A DNA stretch of 64,000 nt. Origin: Acidobacteriota bacterium. GTDB lineage: Bacteria > Acidobacteriota > Thermoanaerobaculia > UBA5066. The stretch's first letter is position 1; each line of letters opens with the position of its first letter. Position numbers and translations under genes: made by a program. Shown here in pieces: positions 16,082 through 24,031 of the stretch. The stretch lies in assembly GCA_029781975.1 (NCBI GenBank), contig JAKOVQ010000016.1, positions 434,001-498,000 on the forward strand, read 5' to 3'. The notes beneath the pieces were generated by a model that saw only the letters and a program-made list of their open reading frames with translations, did no database searches and was not told the DNA's origin.

Positions 16082-18571
16082 ATGGCTTCTCGGAAGCGAA
16101 CGGGGGCGGAGAGGAAGGCCGGAGCGGGTCTGGCGGGGGCGCGGCGGAGGAGCAGCGCTCCTCGAACGGGGAGCGGAGCCGCTCCGAAGCGCGCTCCGAA
16201 GTCCGTCCCCAAGGTCTCGCGCCATGCGCGCCCCGAGGGATTGACCCCCGAGGAGTGGCAGCGTGAGCTCCGCCGCCAGTTCGGGGCGGCGCAGCCGTTC
16301 GAGATGAAGAACGCCGGGAAGGGCCGGGTCTTCTCGGACTACGTCGTCACGAACCCGGCGAGCCGGAGGACGTATCGGGTCGCGATCCGGGGCGAGGAGC
16401 CGGGCGTGAGCTACTGCTCCTGCCCCGACTTCGCCACGAACCTCCTCGGGACCTGCAAGCACATCGAGTTCGTCCTGGCGTCGATCCGCGGGCGGCGCGG
16501 GGGCCCCCGGGCCCTGGGGGCCGGATTCCGGCCTCCGTACAGCAGCGTCTCGCTGGTCTACGGGGCTCGGCGAAGCGTGAGGCTCCGGCTGGCGGACGGG
16601 GCGCCGAAGGCGCTCCGGAGGCTCGCGTCCCGCCTCTTCGACCCCGACGGAGGGCTGGGCGAGGAGAGGTTCGGGGAGCTCGAGGCGTTCCTGGAAAAGG
16701 CGGCCCGCCTCCCGCACGAGCTGCGCGTCTACGAGGATGCCTCCCGTTTCGTCGCCGCCGTCGAAGGGGAGGCCCGGCGGCGCGACCTCCTCGACCGGGC
16801 GTTCCCGGAGGGGCCCGCGAGCGCCGCCTTCGAGGGACTCCTCCGGACGCCGCTCCCGCTCTACCAGCGGGAGGGCGCGCTCTTCGCCCTCCGGGCCGGC
16901 CGGGCGATCCTGGCCGACGAGATGGGCCTCGGCAAGACCGTCCAGGCGATCGCCGCCGCCGAGATCGGCGCCCGGTACCTGGGGGTCGAGCGCGTCCTCG
17001 TCGTCTGCCCGGCCTCGCTCAAGCACCAGTGGCAGGACGAAGCGGAGCGTTTCTCGACGCGCTCGGTCCAGGTCGTCACCGGCGGAAGGCCGCAGCGGGC
17101 GGCCGCCTACGCCGCCGGCTCCTTCTTCAAGGTGACGGGCTACGACACCCTCCACGACGACCTCGACCTCGTCGGCGGCTGGGCGCCGCAGCTCGTCATC
17201 CTCGACGAGGCGCAGCGAATCAAGAACTGGAGCACGCGTGTCGCCAGGAGCGTCAAGCAGATCTCCTCGCCGCTCGCCCTCGTCCTCACCGGAACCCCGC
17301 TGGAGAACCGGATCGAGGAGCTGATCTCGATCGTCCAGTTCGTCGACCAGCACCGCCTCGGCCCCACCTGGCGCGTCCTCCACGACCACCAGCTGTACGA
17401 GGAGGGGACGACGCGCGTCGTCGGCTATCGCGACCTGGATCGGCTCGGGGCGACCCTGGCGCCCGTCCTGCTGCGCCGGCGGAAGGCCGAGGTCCTCGCG
17501 CAGCTTCCGGAGCGGACCCGGAAGCGCCTCTTCGTCCCGCTGACCGGGGAGCAGCGGGTTCTCCACGAGGAGAACCGCGAGCAGGTCGCGCGGCTCGTCG
17601 CGAGGTGGCGCCGCTTCAAGTTCCTTTCCGACCCGGACCAGAAGCGGCTGACGATCGCCCTCCAGAACATGAGGATGTCGTGCGACGACGTCCACCTCCT
17701 CGACGAGGGGCGGCGCAGCGGCCGGAAGGCGGACGAGGTGGCCGCGCTCCTCGCCGACCTCCTCGCGACGGAGGGGACCAAGGTGGTCGTCTTCAGCCAG
17801 TGGGTGAAGATGCACGAGCTCCTGGCCGAGAAGGTCGAAGCCGCCGGGTGGGGCCACGTCTTCCTGCACGGCGGGGTTCCGTCCGGCGATCGCGGCCCCC
17901 TCGTGAGGAGGTTCCGCGACGATCCGGCCTGCCGCGTCTTCCTCTCGACGGACGCCGGCGGGACGGGACTCAACCTCCAGGCCGCGTCGGTCGTCGTCAA
18001 CGTCGACCTCCCCTGGAACCCGGCGGTCCTCGAGCAGCGGATCGGGCGCGTCCACCGGCTGGGGCAGAGCCGCCCGGTCCAGGTCTTCGACTTCGTGGCC
18101 GAGGATTCGATCGAGCAGGGGATGCTCGACCTCCTCGGCTTCAAGAAGGGGCTCTTCGCGGGCGTCCTCGACCAGGGCGAGCCGGAGGTGCTCCTTGGGG
18201 GAACGCGCCTCGCGCGGTTCATGGACACGGTGGGCGCGGTGGCGGAGCGGATTCCGGACGCGCCGCGCGCCGAGCCGGCCGAGGCGCCCCGGGCCGCCGC
18301 CGCGCCGGCGGCCGTCGCCGGACCCGCCGGCTCCGAGCCGTCCGCCGGCCTGGCGCTGGCCGGGCTGCTCCGGGCCGGGGCCTCGCTCCTCGGGCAGCTC
18401 GCCGCGGCAGCGGACCCGGCCGCGAACGGCGGGGCCGGCGCTCCGGGGGTCCGCTTCGACCGGGACGCGGCGACCGGGAAGGCGGTGCTCCGCATCGAGG
18501 TGCCCGACTCCGAGGCGCTCCTCGGCGCGTTGCAGGCCCTGGCGCGGGCGGTGGGCGGAGAGGGGCGATGA
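16082..18571 (+). CDS. SWIM zinc-finger SNF2-family helicase
   Basis: An 829-residue DNA-dependent ATPase. The N-terminal 60 residues are basic and low-complexity. A SWIM zinc finger (C-x-C then C-x-H: CSCP and CKH) lies at about residues 112-127. The SNF2 ATPase core follows, with ADEMGLGKTVQAIAAAEIGA near 280, VVCPASLKHQW, LDEAQRIKNW (a DEAQ box) and LTGTPLENRIEEL. The helicase C-terminal half has KVVVFSQWVKMHELL, FLSTDAGGTGLNLQAA and QRIGRVHRLGQSRPVQVFDF. The C-terminal 150 residues are an Ala/Pro-rich linker and a short conserved end. Such proteins remodel protein-DNA or RNA polymerase complexes. The ATG at 16082 is chosen because the longer GTG frame (15977) adds an Arg/Ser-rich leader. 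It forms a pair with the TerB-like gene downstream. Confidence 0.92.
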   Translation: MASRKRTGAERKAGAGLAGARRRSSAPRTGSGAAPKRAPKSVPKVSRHARPEGLTPEEWQRELRRQFGAAQPFEMKNAGKGRVFSDYVVTNPASRRTYRVAIRGEEPGVSYCSCPDFATNLLGTCKHIEFVLASIRGRRGGPRALGAGFRPPYSSVSLVYGARRSVRLRLADGAPKALRRLASRLFDPDGGLGEERFGELEAFLEKAARLPHELRVYEDASRFVAAVEGEARRRDLLDRAFPEGPASAAFEGLLRTPLPLYQREGALFALRAGRAILADEMGLGKTVQAIAAAEIGARYLGVERVLVVCPASLKHQWQDEAERFSTRSVQVVTGGRPQRAAAYAAGSFFKVTGYDTLHDDLDLVGGWAPQLVILDEAQRIKNWSTRVARSVKQISSPLALVLTGTPLENRIEELISIVQFVDQHRLGPTWRVLHDHQLYEEGTTRVVGYRDLDRLGATLAPVLLRRRKAEVLAQLPERTRKRLFVPLTGEQRVLHEENREQVARLVARWRRFKFLSDPDQKRLTIALQNMRMSCDDVHLLDEGRRSGRKADEVAALLADLLATEGTKVVVFSQWVKMHELLAEKVEAAGWGHVFLHGGVPSGDRGPLVRRFRDDPACRVFLSTDAGGTGLNLQAASVVVNVDLPWNPAVLEQRIGRVHRLGQSRPVQVFDFVAEDSIEQGMLDLLGFKKGLFAGVLDQGEPEVLLGGTRLARFMDTVGAVAERIPDAPRAEPAEAPRAAAAPAAVAGPAGSEPSAGLALAGLLRAGASLLGQLAAAADPAANGGAGAPGVRFDRDAATGKAVLRIEVPDSEALLGALQALARAVGGEGR

Positions 18572-18625
18572 CGACGCCAGGCCCATCGTCTGGACGAAGC
18601 CCGCAAGGGACGAGACACTCGCGCC

Positions 18626-19090
18626 ATGCTCGACTCCCTCAAGCGGTTCTTCCAGGAACGTCTCGCCGGCCGCTCGACTGACGAGGCGAGCGACCCGGCG
18701 CAGCGTCTCCACCTCACGGCCGCGGTGCTCCTCGTCGAGGTGATGCGCGCCGACTCCGAGGTCAAGGACGAGGAGCGGACGGTCGTCCGCACAGCGCTCC
18801 AGGGGACGTTCGGCCTGTCGCTCGCTGACACCGAGGAGCTGGTCCGCCTCGCCGAAGCCGAGGCGGACGCCGCGACCTCGCTCTACGAGTTCACGAGCCT
18901 CGTCGACAAGGGGTTCTCCCGCGAGGAGAAGAAGCGACTCGTCGAGCTGATGTGGCTCGTCGCCTTCGCCGACGCCGAGAAAGACCCTCTCGAAGAGCAC
19001 CTCATCCGCCGCGTCGCCGACCTCCTCCACGTCCCCCACCCCGACTTCATCGACGCGAAGATCCGGGCGCGGGGAGAGAGCGGGGTGTAG
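18626..19090 (+). CDS. TerB-like protein
   Basis: A 154-residue all-helical cytoplasmic protein matching the TerB/DjlA-N fold. It has LTAAVLLVEVMRADSEVKDEERTVV near residue 35, where the acidic D-x-E-x-x-x-E-E element binds a divalent metal. A symmetric second half reads LVELMWLVAFADAEKDPLEE, with the same acidic pattern. The family was named for tellurite resistance but is widespread and used in stress signalling and envelope surveillance. No ter operon is nearby. The gene starts 54 bp after the SNF2 helicase stop on the same strand and may be cotranscribed with it. Fold assignment is reliable and function is not. Confidence 0.85.
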   Translation: MLDSLKRFFQERLAGRSTDEASDPAQRLHLTAAVLLVEVMRADSEVKDEERTVVRTALQGTFGLSLADTEELVRLAEAEADAATSLYEFTSLVDKGFSREEKKRLVELMWLVAFADAEKDPLEEHLIRRVADLLHVPHPDFIDAKIRARGESGV

Positions 19091-19464
19091 AGGGGTCGGG
19101 CCGCGGGCCGGCCCGGTTGCCGGCTGCTTGGCGCCACGGAGAAGGCGTCGATGGACGTGGGAGCCATGGCCCGCGCGCTGGGCCGGCGCAACGGACGCGC
19201 CGGCGAGCGCGTCCTTCCTCGCGTCGCTCACCGCGCTCGACGCGGGCGAGGGCGGGTCGTGCTCCCTCTCGCCCTCGTCGTGGAGAGGCTCGTCACGCGG
19301 TGGGCGGGGGCCGGTCCGGCTCTCGCGCACGCGGCCACGCCGCCTGCTGGTCCCCACCCGGAACGCGGGAGCGCGGCCCGGCGCGCCCGGACGGGCGTGG
19401 CGTGCGAGGAACGGGGGGCGGCCCGGCGTAGACTTCGCGTCCGACGAGGACCCGCACAGAGGAG
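19091..19464. other. Gene-free interval before the sigma-54 activator
   Basis: This 374-bp stretch contains no frame with coding-like features on either strand. A GGGCCGCGGGCCGGCCC-type GC-rich self-complementary patch just after the TerB stop may be a terminator without a U-tract. I see no operator or RNA gene. Confidence 0.5.
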
Positions 19465-21246
19465 ATGAACTCTCCAGACTTGGATCTGCGGCTCGTGCTC
19501 GACGGGACGCCGGCTCTCGTCTGCAGCGGGCGTCCCGACAGCGGCCTCGACTACGCCAACCGGCGCTGGCTCGACGAGGTCGGCGCGTCGGCCGACGCGC
19601 TGGAGGGCTGGGGGTGGACGGCCTTCATCCACCCCGACGACCTGCCGGACCTCCTCCGTTGCTGGCGCGCGTCGATGGCCGGCGGGGAGCCGTCGGTCTC
19701 GGAGGCGCGCGTCCGCCGCGCGGCCGGCGGGTACCGCCGGATGCTGCACCGGGTCCAGCCGCTGCGCGACGAGCACGGCACGGTCGTCCGATGGGTCGGC
19801 TCGAGCCTCGACGTCGAGGAGCAGAAGCGGACGGAAGAGGTCCTCCAGAGGACGGAGCGCGAGCTCCGAACGATCCTCGAGACGATCCCCGCCTTCGTCT
19901 GGACCGCCCGGTCGGACGGCGCCCTCGACTTCATCGCGGGCCGCCTCTTCGCGGAGACGGGTCTGCGCAAGAGCGAGACCCTCCTGTGGGAGTGGGCGAA
20001 CGTGCTCCATCCGGAGGACCGCGAACGCGTGGTGAAGGACTGGCTCGACGCCCTCGCCGCGGGGCGTGCCCCCGATCAGGAGATGCGGGTCCGCGGGGCG
20101 GACGGGACGTATCGATGGTTCCTGACCCGGGCCGTCGCGCTTCGGGACGAGGAGGGGGCGATCCTCCGGTGGTACGGGACGTTCACCGACATCGACGCCC
20201 GCAAGCGAGCCGAGGAGGAGCTGCAGAAGCTCAAGGACCAGCTCCAGAAGGAGAACATCGCCCTCCGGGACGAGGTCAGCCAGACCTCGATGTTCGAGGA
20301 GATCGTCGGCTCCTCGACGCCGCTTCGGCGGGTGCTCGTGCTCGTGAGCAAGGTCGCGAGCACCGATTCGACCGTCCTGATCACCGGCGAGACCGGCACC
20401 GGCAAGGAGCTGATCGCCCGGGCCATTCACAGGAAGTCTCCCCGGGCCTCCCGGCCGTTCGTGTCGGTCAACTGTGGTGCGGTTCCGCCGTCCCTGATCA
20501 CGTCGGAGCTGTTCGGCCACGAGAAGGGCGCGTTCACCGGCGCCCTCCAGCGGCACCTCGGCCGCTTCGAGCTGGCCGAAGGAGGGACCGTCTTCCTCGA
20601 CGAGGTGGGCGAGCTCCCTTCCGAGGCCCAGGTCGCCCTCCTCCGGGTCCTGCAGGAACGGACCCTCGACCGCGTCGGCGGCAGCCGTCCCGTCCCGGTC
20701 GACGTCCGCGTCATCGCCGCGACGAATCGCGACCTCGACAAGGCCATCGCCCAGGGCGCGTTCCGGAGCGACCTCTACTACCGCCTCAGCGTCTTCCCGG
20801 TCCACGTGCCTCCGCTCCGGGATCGCGCCGAGGACGTTCCGCTCCTCGTGGAATACCTCACGCAGCGATACGCCGCGAAGGCGGGAAAGAGGATCACGGA
20901 GGTGAGCCGGAGGACCATGGACCTCCTCCGCTCCTACGACTGGCCGGGGAACGTCCGCGAGCTGCAGAACGTCATCCAGCGCGCGGTGATCCTGAGCGAG
21001 GGGACGCTGGCGGTCGACGAGGCATGGCTCAGCCGGCCGGCGGCCCGGGTCACGGCCGGCGCGCACCGCCTGGGCCGGCCGAGCGGCCGCGAGGAGAAGG
21101 AGTGGATCGAAAGCGCCCTCGCGCTCTCGCGCGGCCGCGTCTCCGGCCCGGACGGCGCGGCGGCCGCGCTCGGCATCCCCCGGTCCACGCTCGAATCGAA
21201 GATCCGCGCGCTGCGCATCGACAAGCATCGATTCAGGTCCGGTTAG
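19465..21246 (+). CDS. PAS-domain sigma-54 dependent activator (bEBP)
   Basis: A 593-residue bacterial enhancer-binding protein. Two PAS/PAC modules (about 10-125 and 130-250) end in DVEEQKRTEEVLQRTERELR and DIDARKRAEEELQKLKDQLQ, and a coiled coil leads into the AAA+ domain at 275-510. The AAA+ domain carries Walker A GETGTGKE (308-315), the sigma-54 contact loop GAFTGA (355-360), Walker B VFLDE (376-380), the arginine-finger region FRSDLYYRL and WPGNVREL. A Fis-type HTH lies at about 548-585. No receiver domain is present, so the PAS pair is the sensor, perhaps for redox, a lipid or a small ligand. The gene is directly followed by a -24/-12 promoter, making the six genes behind it the obvious regulon. 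Confidence 0.95.
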   Translation: MNSPDLDLRLVLDGTPALVCSGRPDSGLDYANRRWLDEVGASADALEGWGWTAFIHPDDLPDLLRCWRASMAGGEPSVSEARVRRAAGGYRRMLHRVQPLRDEHGTVVRWVGSSLDVEEQKRTEEVLQRTERELRTILETIPAFVWTARSDGALDFIAGRLFAETGLRKSETLLWEWANVLHPEDRERVVKDWLDALAAGRAPDQEMRVRGADGTYRWFLTRAVALRDEEGAILRWYGTFTDIDARKRAEEELQKLKDQLQKENIALRDEVSQTSMFEEIVGSSTPLRRVLVLVSKVASTDSTVLITGETGTGKELIARAIHRKSPRASRPFVSVNCGAVPPSLITSELFGHEKGAFTGALQRHLGRFELAEGGTVFLDEVGELPSEAQVALLRVLQERTLDRVGGSRPVPVDVRVIAATNRDLDKAIAQGAFRSDLYYRLSVFPVHVPPLRDRAEDVPLLVEYLTQRYAAKAGKRITEVSRRTMDLLRSYDWPGNVRELQNVIQRAVILSEGTLAVDEAWLSRPAARVTAGAHRLGRPSGREEKEWIESALALSRGRVSGPDGAAAALGIPRSTLESKIRALRIDKHRFRSG

Positions 21247-21283
21247 GCCGGCTCGCCCGAATGTCGGTGTCGAAACCCGCCAA

Positions 21284-21321
21284 GTGGCGAGGTTCGCCAC
21301 CGGGCGCCCCGCGCAAGTGGC
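21284..21321. promoter_or_regulatory. Candidate enhancer site for the sigma-54 activator
   Basis: A 7-bp inverted repeat, GTGGCGA and TCGCCAC around a 3-bp spacer, spans 21284-21300. The half-site phrase CAAGTGGC occurs at 21281 and again at 21314-21321. It lies 43-60 bp upstream of the -24 element and could be the binding site of the Fis-type domain of the activator, or a weak terminator for the activator gene, or both. Confidence 0.45.
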
Positions 21322-21342
21322 TTCGCGTCAACGGCTTAGGGG

Positions 21343-21358
21343 TGGCATCCCGGTTGCC
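21343..21358 (+). promoter_or_regulatory. Sigma-54 (RpoN) -24/-12 promoter
   Basis: TGGCATCCCGGTTGCC matches the consensus TGGCAYR-N4-TTGCW. The invariant GG (21344-21345) and GC (21356-21357) are separated by the obligatory 10 bp. The predicted transcription start is close to 21369, only 3 bp before the ATG of the STAS-like gene. A sigma-54 activator gene ends about 100 bp upstream. Confidence 0.85.
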
Positions 21359-21371
21359 ATAAGGGCAATCG

Positions 21372-21647
21372 ATGGTCCTGAGAATCGAGCCCGCCCCGAA
21401 CGACTCGCCGACGCTCCTCAAGCTCGTCGGGAGGATCGCCTCGCCGGACGTCCAGCAGCTGAAGGCCCTGATCGCGGAGATGCCGAACGCCGTATCCCTC
21501 GACCTCCGGGAGGTGGAGCTCGTCGACCTCGACGCGGTCCGCTTCCTCGCGGCGGTCGAGCGGGGAGGCCTCGAGCTCCGCAACCTTCCGCCGTACGTCC
21601 GCGCCTGGGTCCTCCTGGAGAGGGAGAGGCTCGGAGACTCCGAGTGA
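21372..21647 (+). CDS. STAS-like small protein
   Basis: A 91-residue protein with the beta-alpha outline of a STAS/anti-anti-sigma-like fold: LLKLVGRIASPDVQQLKALI, then VSLDLREVELVDLDAVRFLA, then LELRNLPPYVRAWVLLE. In STAS proteins the segment corresponding to VDLDAVRFL normally carries the regulatory serine as D-S-[ST]-G; here it reads D-L-D-A, so phosphorylation switching is not expected. It is the first gene after the sigma-54 promoter. The predicted RNA start is only a few bases upstream, so it may be translated leaderlessly. There is no ribosome-binding site apart from a weak AAGGG. The role may be a small adaptor. It could also be unproductive, with the operon effectively beginning at the DUF1269 gene. 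Confidence 0.7.
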   Translation: MVLRIEPAPNDSPTLLKLVGRIASPDVQQLKALIAEMPNAVSLDLREVELVDLDAVRFLAAVERGGLELRNLPPYVRAWVLLERERLGDSE

Positions 21648-21685
21648 CGCGCTCCCGACGGACGGACCCGAAAGGAGAAACGGAG

Positions 21686-22405
21686 ATGGAACGGATGCTG
21701 GTCGTGGTCTTCGACAACGAGAAGATGGCCTACGAGGGCGAATCGGCCCTCGTGCAGCTGGAGCGCGAGGGCCTCCTGACGATCTACGAGCGAGCGGTGA
21801 TCGTGAAGCACGCGGAGGGCACCGTCAGCCTCAGGCAGGTCGAGCCGGACGGGCCGGTCGGCTCGCTGGCGGGGACGGCCGTCGGGGGCCTCGTCGGGCT
21901 CCTGGGCGGGCCGGTGGGCGCGGCCATCGGCGCGGCGTCGGGCCTCGCGCTCGGCGCGCTCTACGACGTCGACAGCGCCCGCGTCGGCGGGGACTTCCTC
22001 GACGACGTCTCGAGGTCGCTGACGCCGAACAAGGTCGCGGTCGTCGCCGAGGTCGAGGAGGAGTGGACGACCCCCGTCGACACGCGGATGGCGGCGCTCG
22101 GCGGGACCGTGCTCCGCCGCGCGCTCTGGGACGTGCAGAAGTCCGTGCGCGAGGCGGAGATCGCCGCGATGAAGGCGGACCTCAAGCAGCTCAAGAGCGA
22201 GATCTCGCAGGCCGAGGCCGACCGGCGCGCGAAGCTCCAGAAGAGGGTCGATCAGCTCCAGGCGAAGGTGGACGCGCAGCTCGAGAAGGCCAGGCAGCAG
22301 CACGAGGCGCGCGAGCTCCGCCGGAAGGCGAAGAGAGACGCCCTCAAGAAGAACGCCGTCGCCGCCGGCCAGGCCCTCAGGGACCTGGCGCGCACCCCGG
22401 TCTGA
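21686..22405 (+). CDS. DUF1269 glycine-zipper membrane-associated protein
   Basis: A 239-residue protein. Residues 1-60 give the DUF1269 opening MERMLVVVFDNEKMAYEG and LLTIYERAVIVK. Residues 65-95 are a glycine-zipper helix (GTAVGGLVGLLGGPVGAAIG) that would insert in or pack on a membrane. YDVDSARVGGDFLDDVSRSL and KVAVVAEVEEEWTTPVD follow, and the last 90 residues form a highly charged coiled coil (EAEIAAMKADLKQLKSEISQ, KLQKRVDQLQAKVDAQLEKA). The family is common in stress clusters but biochemically uncharacterised. The ATG at 21686 has an AAAGGAGA ribosome-binding site 7 bp away. It sits in the middle of a sigma-54-driven operon with lipid-active enzymes, which supports an envelope function. 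Confidence 0.85.
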   Translation: MERMLVVVFDNEKMAYEGESALVQLEREGLLTIYERAVIVKHAEGTVSLRQVEPDGPVGSLAGTAVGGLVGLLGGPVGAAIGAASGLALGALYDVDSARVGGDFLDDVSRSLTPNKVAVVAEVEEEWTTPVDTRMAALGGTVLRRALWDVQKSVREAEIAAMKADLKQLKSEISQAEADRRAKLQKRVDQLQAKVDAQLEKARQQHEARELRRKAKRDALKKNAVAAGQALRDLARTPV

Positions 22406-22434
22406 GGCCGGGAGACCCGACAGGAGGACTCGTC

Positions 22435-23010
22435 ATGAGCACGGAAACCCTCTCCCGGGACCTCTCCCGACAGGCCGGCTGGAGCATCTTCATGGGAATC
22501 CTGACGGCGGCCGTCGGTGCCGCCATGATCGTCTACCCGCTCGCGGCCGCCGCCGCGTCCACGGTCTTTCTCGGTGCGGCGCTCCTCGTCGCCGCGTTCG
22601 CGCAGCTGGTCTTCGCGTTCACCTCGGACACCGCCGGCCGGTTCCTCCTCAAGCTCCTGCTCGGCGTCCTCTATGGCGTCGCCGGGCTCGGCCTGATCGC
22701 GCTGCCGGGCATGGGCGTCGTGACCCTCACCGCGCTGCTCGGGGCGATGCTGATCGCCGAGGCCGTCGTCGAGGCGGTCCTCGCCTTCTCGGCTCCCGCG
22801 GGGACCGGTCGCGGCTGGTTCCTCCTCAGCGGCCTCTTCAGCCTGCTCCTCGGCGTCCTCATCATCGCGCAATGGCCGGCCAGCTCGATCTGGGCGATCG
22901 GGACGATGGTCGGCACGAGCGTCCTCTTCAACGGAATCGCGCGCATCGTGACCTCGACCTGGGTCCGCAGCGAAGCGCGCCAGGTCCAGCGGTCCGCCGT
23001 GGCCGCCTGA
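22435..23010 (+). CDS. HdeD/DUF308 family membrane protein
   Basis: A 191-residue integral membrane protein with six hydrophobic segments in three hairpin-like pairs. These include GWSIFMGILTAAVGAAMIVY, STVFLGAALLVAAFAQLVFA, LLLGVLYGVAGLGLIALPGM, TALLGAMLIAEAVVEAVLAF, FLLSGLFSLLLGVLIIAQWP and IWAIGTMVGTSVLFNGIARI. This repeated layout is that of the HdeD acid-resistance/DUF308 family of the inner membrane, whose molecular activity is not known. The ATG at 22435 has a CAGGAGG ribosome-binding site. It lies 29 bp after the DUF1269 gene in the same operon. An acid-stress role is known only for the E. coli member and should not be assumed here. Confidence 0.88.
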   Translation: MSTETLSRDLSRQAGWSIFMGILTAAVGAAMIVYPLAAAAASTVFLGAALLVAAFAQLVFAFTSDTAGRFLLKLLLGVLYGVAGLGLIALPGMGVVTLTALLGAMLIAEAVVEAVLAFSAPAGTGRGWFLLSGLFSLLLGVLIIAQWPASSIWAIGTMVGTSVLFNGIARIVTSTWVRSEARQVQRSAVAA

Positions 23011-23086
23011 CGGCTCCGCCCGGGCGTCCGCGAGAGCCGTCGTGTCGCTCTCGCGGACGCGCCCGGCGGGTCGAGGCAGGAGGAAG

Positions 23087-24031
23087 ATGGCCATGGACGT
23101 CTCGAGCGGCACGCTTCGGATCGCCCACGTCTCCGACGTCCACGTCCCGTCCCGCCTCGGCGCCGAGTGGCGCCGCATGCTCTTCAACAAGCGGATCACG
23201 GGATGGGCGAACGTCCTCCTCCGGCGCGGGCGCGTCCACCGGCGCGCGTTCCTGACGGCCGTGCTCGAGGAGGCCGCCGCCCGTTCCGACCACGTGGTCG
23301 TGACGGGGGACGTCACGAACCTGGCGCACGAGAGCGAGTACCGCGAGGCCCGCCGCCTGCTCGACGAGGTCGCGCGCCGGGTCGACGTGACGGTCGTGCC
23401 CGGGAACCACGACATCTACCTGCCGTCGGTCGGACGCACGCGGCGGTTCCCGCACCACTTCGCCCCGTTCGCCGCGAGCGAGCGCCCCGCGCTCGCCGTG
23501 ACGCTGCCGGCCGGCGACTACCCGCTCGTGAAGCTGCGCGGGCCGGTCGCGATCATCGGCCTTTCGAGCGCCGTCCCGCGCCCCCCGTTCGTGGCGGGCG
23601 GCGTGATCGGACACCAGCAGCTCGCCGCGCTCGAGAGGCTGCTCCGGCTCCCCGAGGTCGCGTCGCGCACGCCCGTCCTCCTCGTCCACCATCCCCCGGT
23701 GGACGGGCGGAGCCGCGTCGCCCGCCTGCGTGACGGCCTGCTCGACGCGGACCGGCTCCGGCGCGCCGTCGATCGCCTCCCCCGCGGGCTGCTCCTCTTC
23801 GGCCACGTCCACGCGAGGTCCCACGTCGCGCTCGGGACGTCGACGGGGACGCTCGACGTCGTCTCCGCGAGCGGAGCGGCGCTCGACCACCCCGATCCTC
23901 GCGTCCGCGCCGGCTTCAACCTCTACGAGGTCGCGGGGGACGGGACGGTGGCGCGCGTCGAGTCGTTCGCTCTCGACGCGTCAGGGACGGGGTTCTCCCG
24001 CGTGCCCATGCCCGTGAGGGCCGTGTCGTGA
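23087..24031 (+). CDS. Calcineurin-like metallophosphoesterase
   Basis: A 314-residue soluble dinuclear metallophosphoesterase with the full motif set in order. These are DVHV (D-x-H) near residue 18, GDVTN, GNHD near 108, HHPP near 207 and GHVHAR near 248. These residues bind two metals (Fe/Mn/Zn) and hydrolyse phosphomono- or diesters. The pattern is of the Icc/CpdA-like 3',5'-cyclic nucleotide phosphodiesterase or UDP-diacylglucosamine hydrolase class, and the substrate cannot be told from sequence. The start at 23087 is chosen for its CAGGAGGA ribosome-binding site; an upstream GTG adds a short Arg-rich leader. Its TGA overlaps the GTG of the phospholipase D gene (GTGA), so the two are translationally coupled, hinting at sequential action on phospholipid head groups. 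Confidence 0.92.
   Translation: MAMDVSSGTLRIAHVSDVHVPSRLGAEWRRMLFNKRITGWANVLLRRGRVHRRAFLTAVLEEAAARSDHVVVTGDVTNLAHESEYREARRLLDEVARRVDVTVVPGNHDIYLPSVGRTRRFPHHFAPFAASERPALAVTLPAGDYPLVKLRGPVAIIGLSSAVPRPPFVAGGVIGHQQLAALERLLRLPEVASRTPVLLVHHPPVDGRSRVARLRDGLLDADRLRRAVDRLPRGLLLFGHVHARSHVALGTSTGTLDVVSASGAALDHPDPRVRAGFNLYEVAGDGTVARVESFALDASGTGFSRVPMPVRAVS

Noticed and set aside
18626-19090. Tellurite resistance operon
   Set aside because: Only a lone TerB-like gene is present; no terC, terD, terZ or related genes are nearby.
16010-19357. 1115-codon minus-strand frame opposite the SNF2 helicase
   Set aside because: Antisense to a complete helicase with all motifs; no recognisable domain.
19151-19468. 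105-codon plus-strand frame before the sigma-54 activator
   Set aside because: Arg/Ala-rich with no ribosome-binding site, no domain and no hydrophobic pattern; treated as noncoding.
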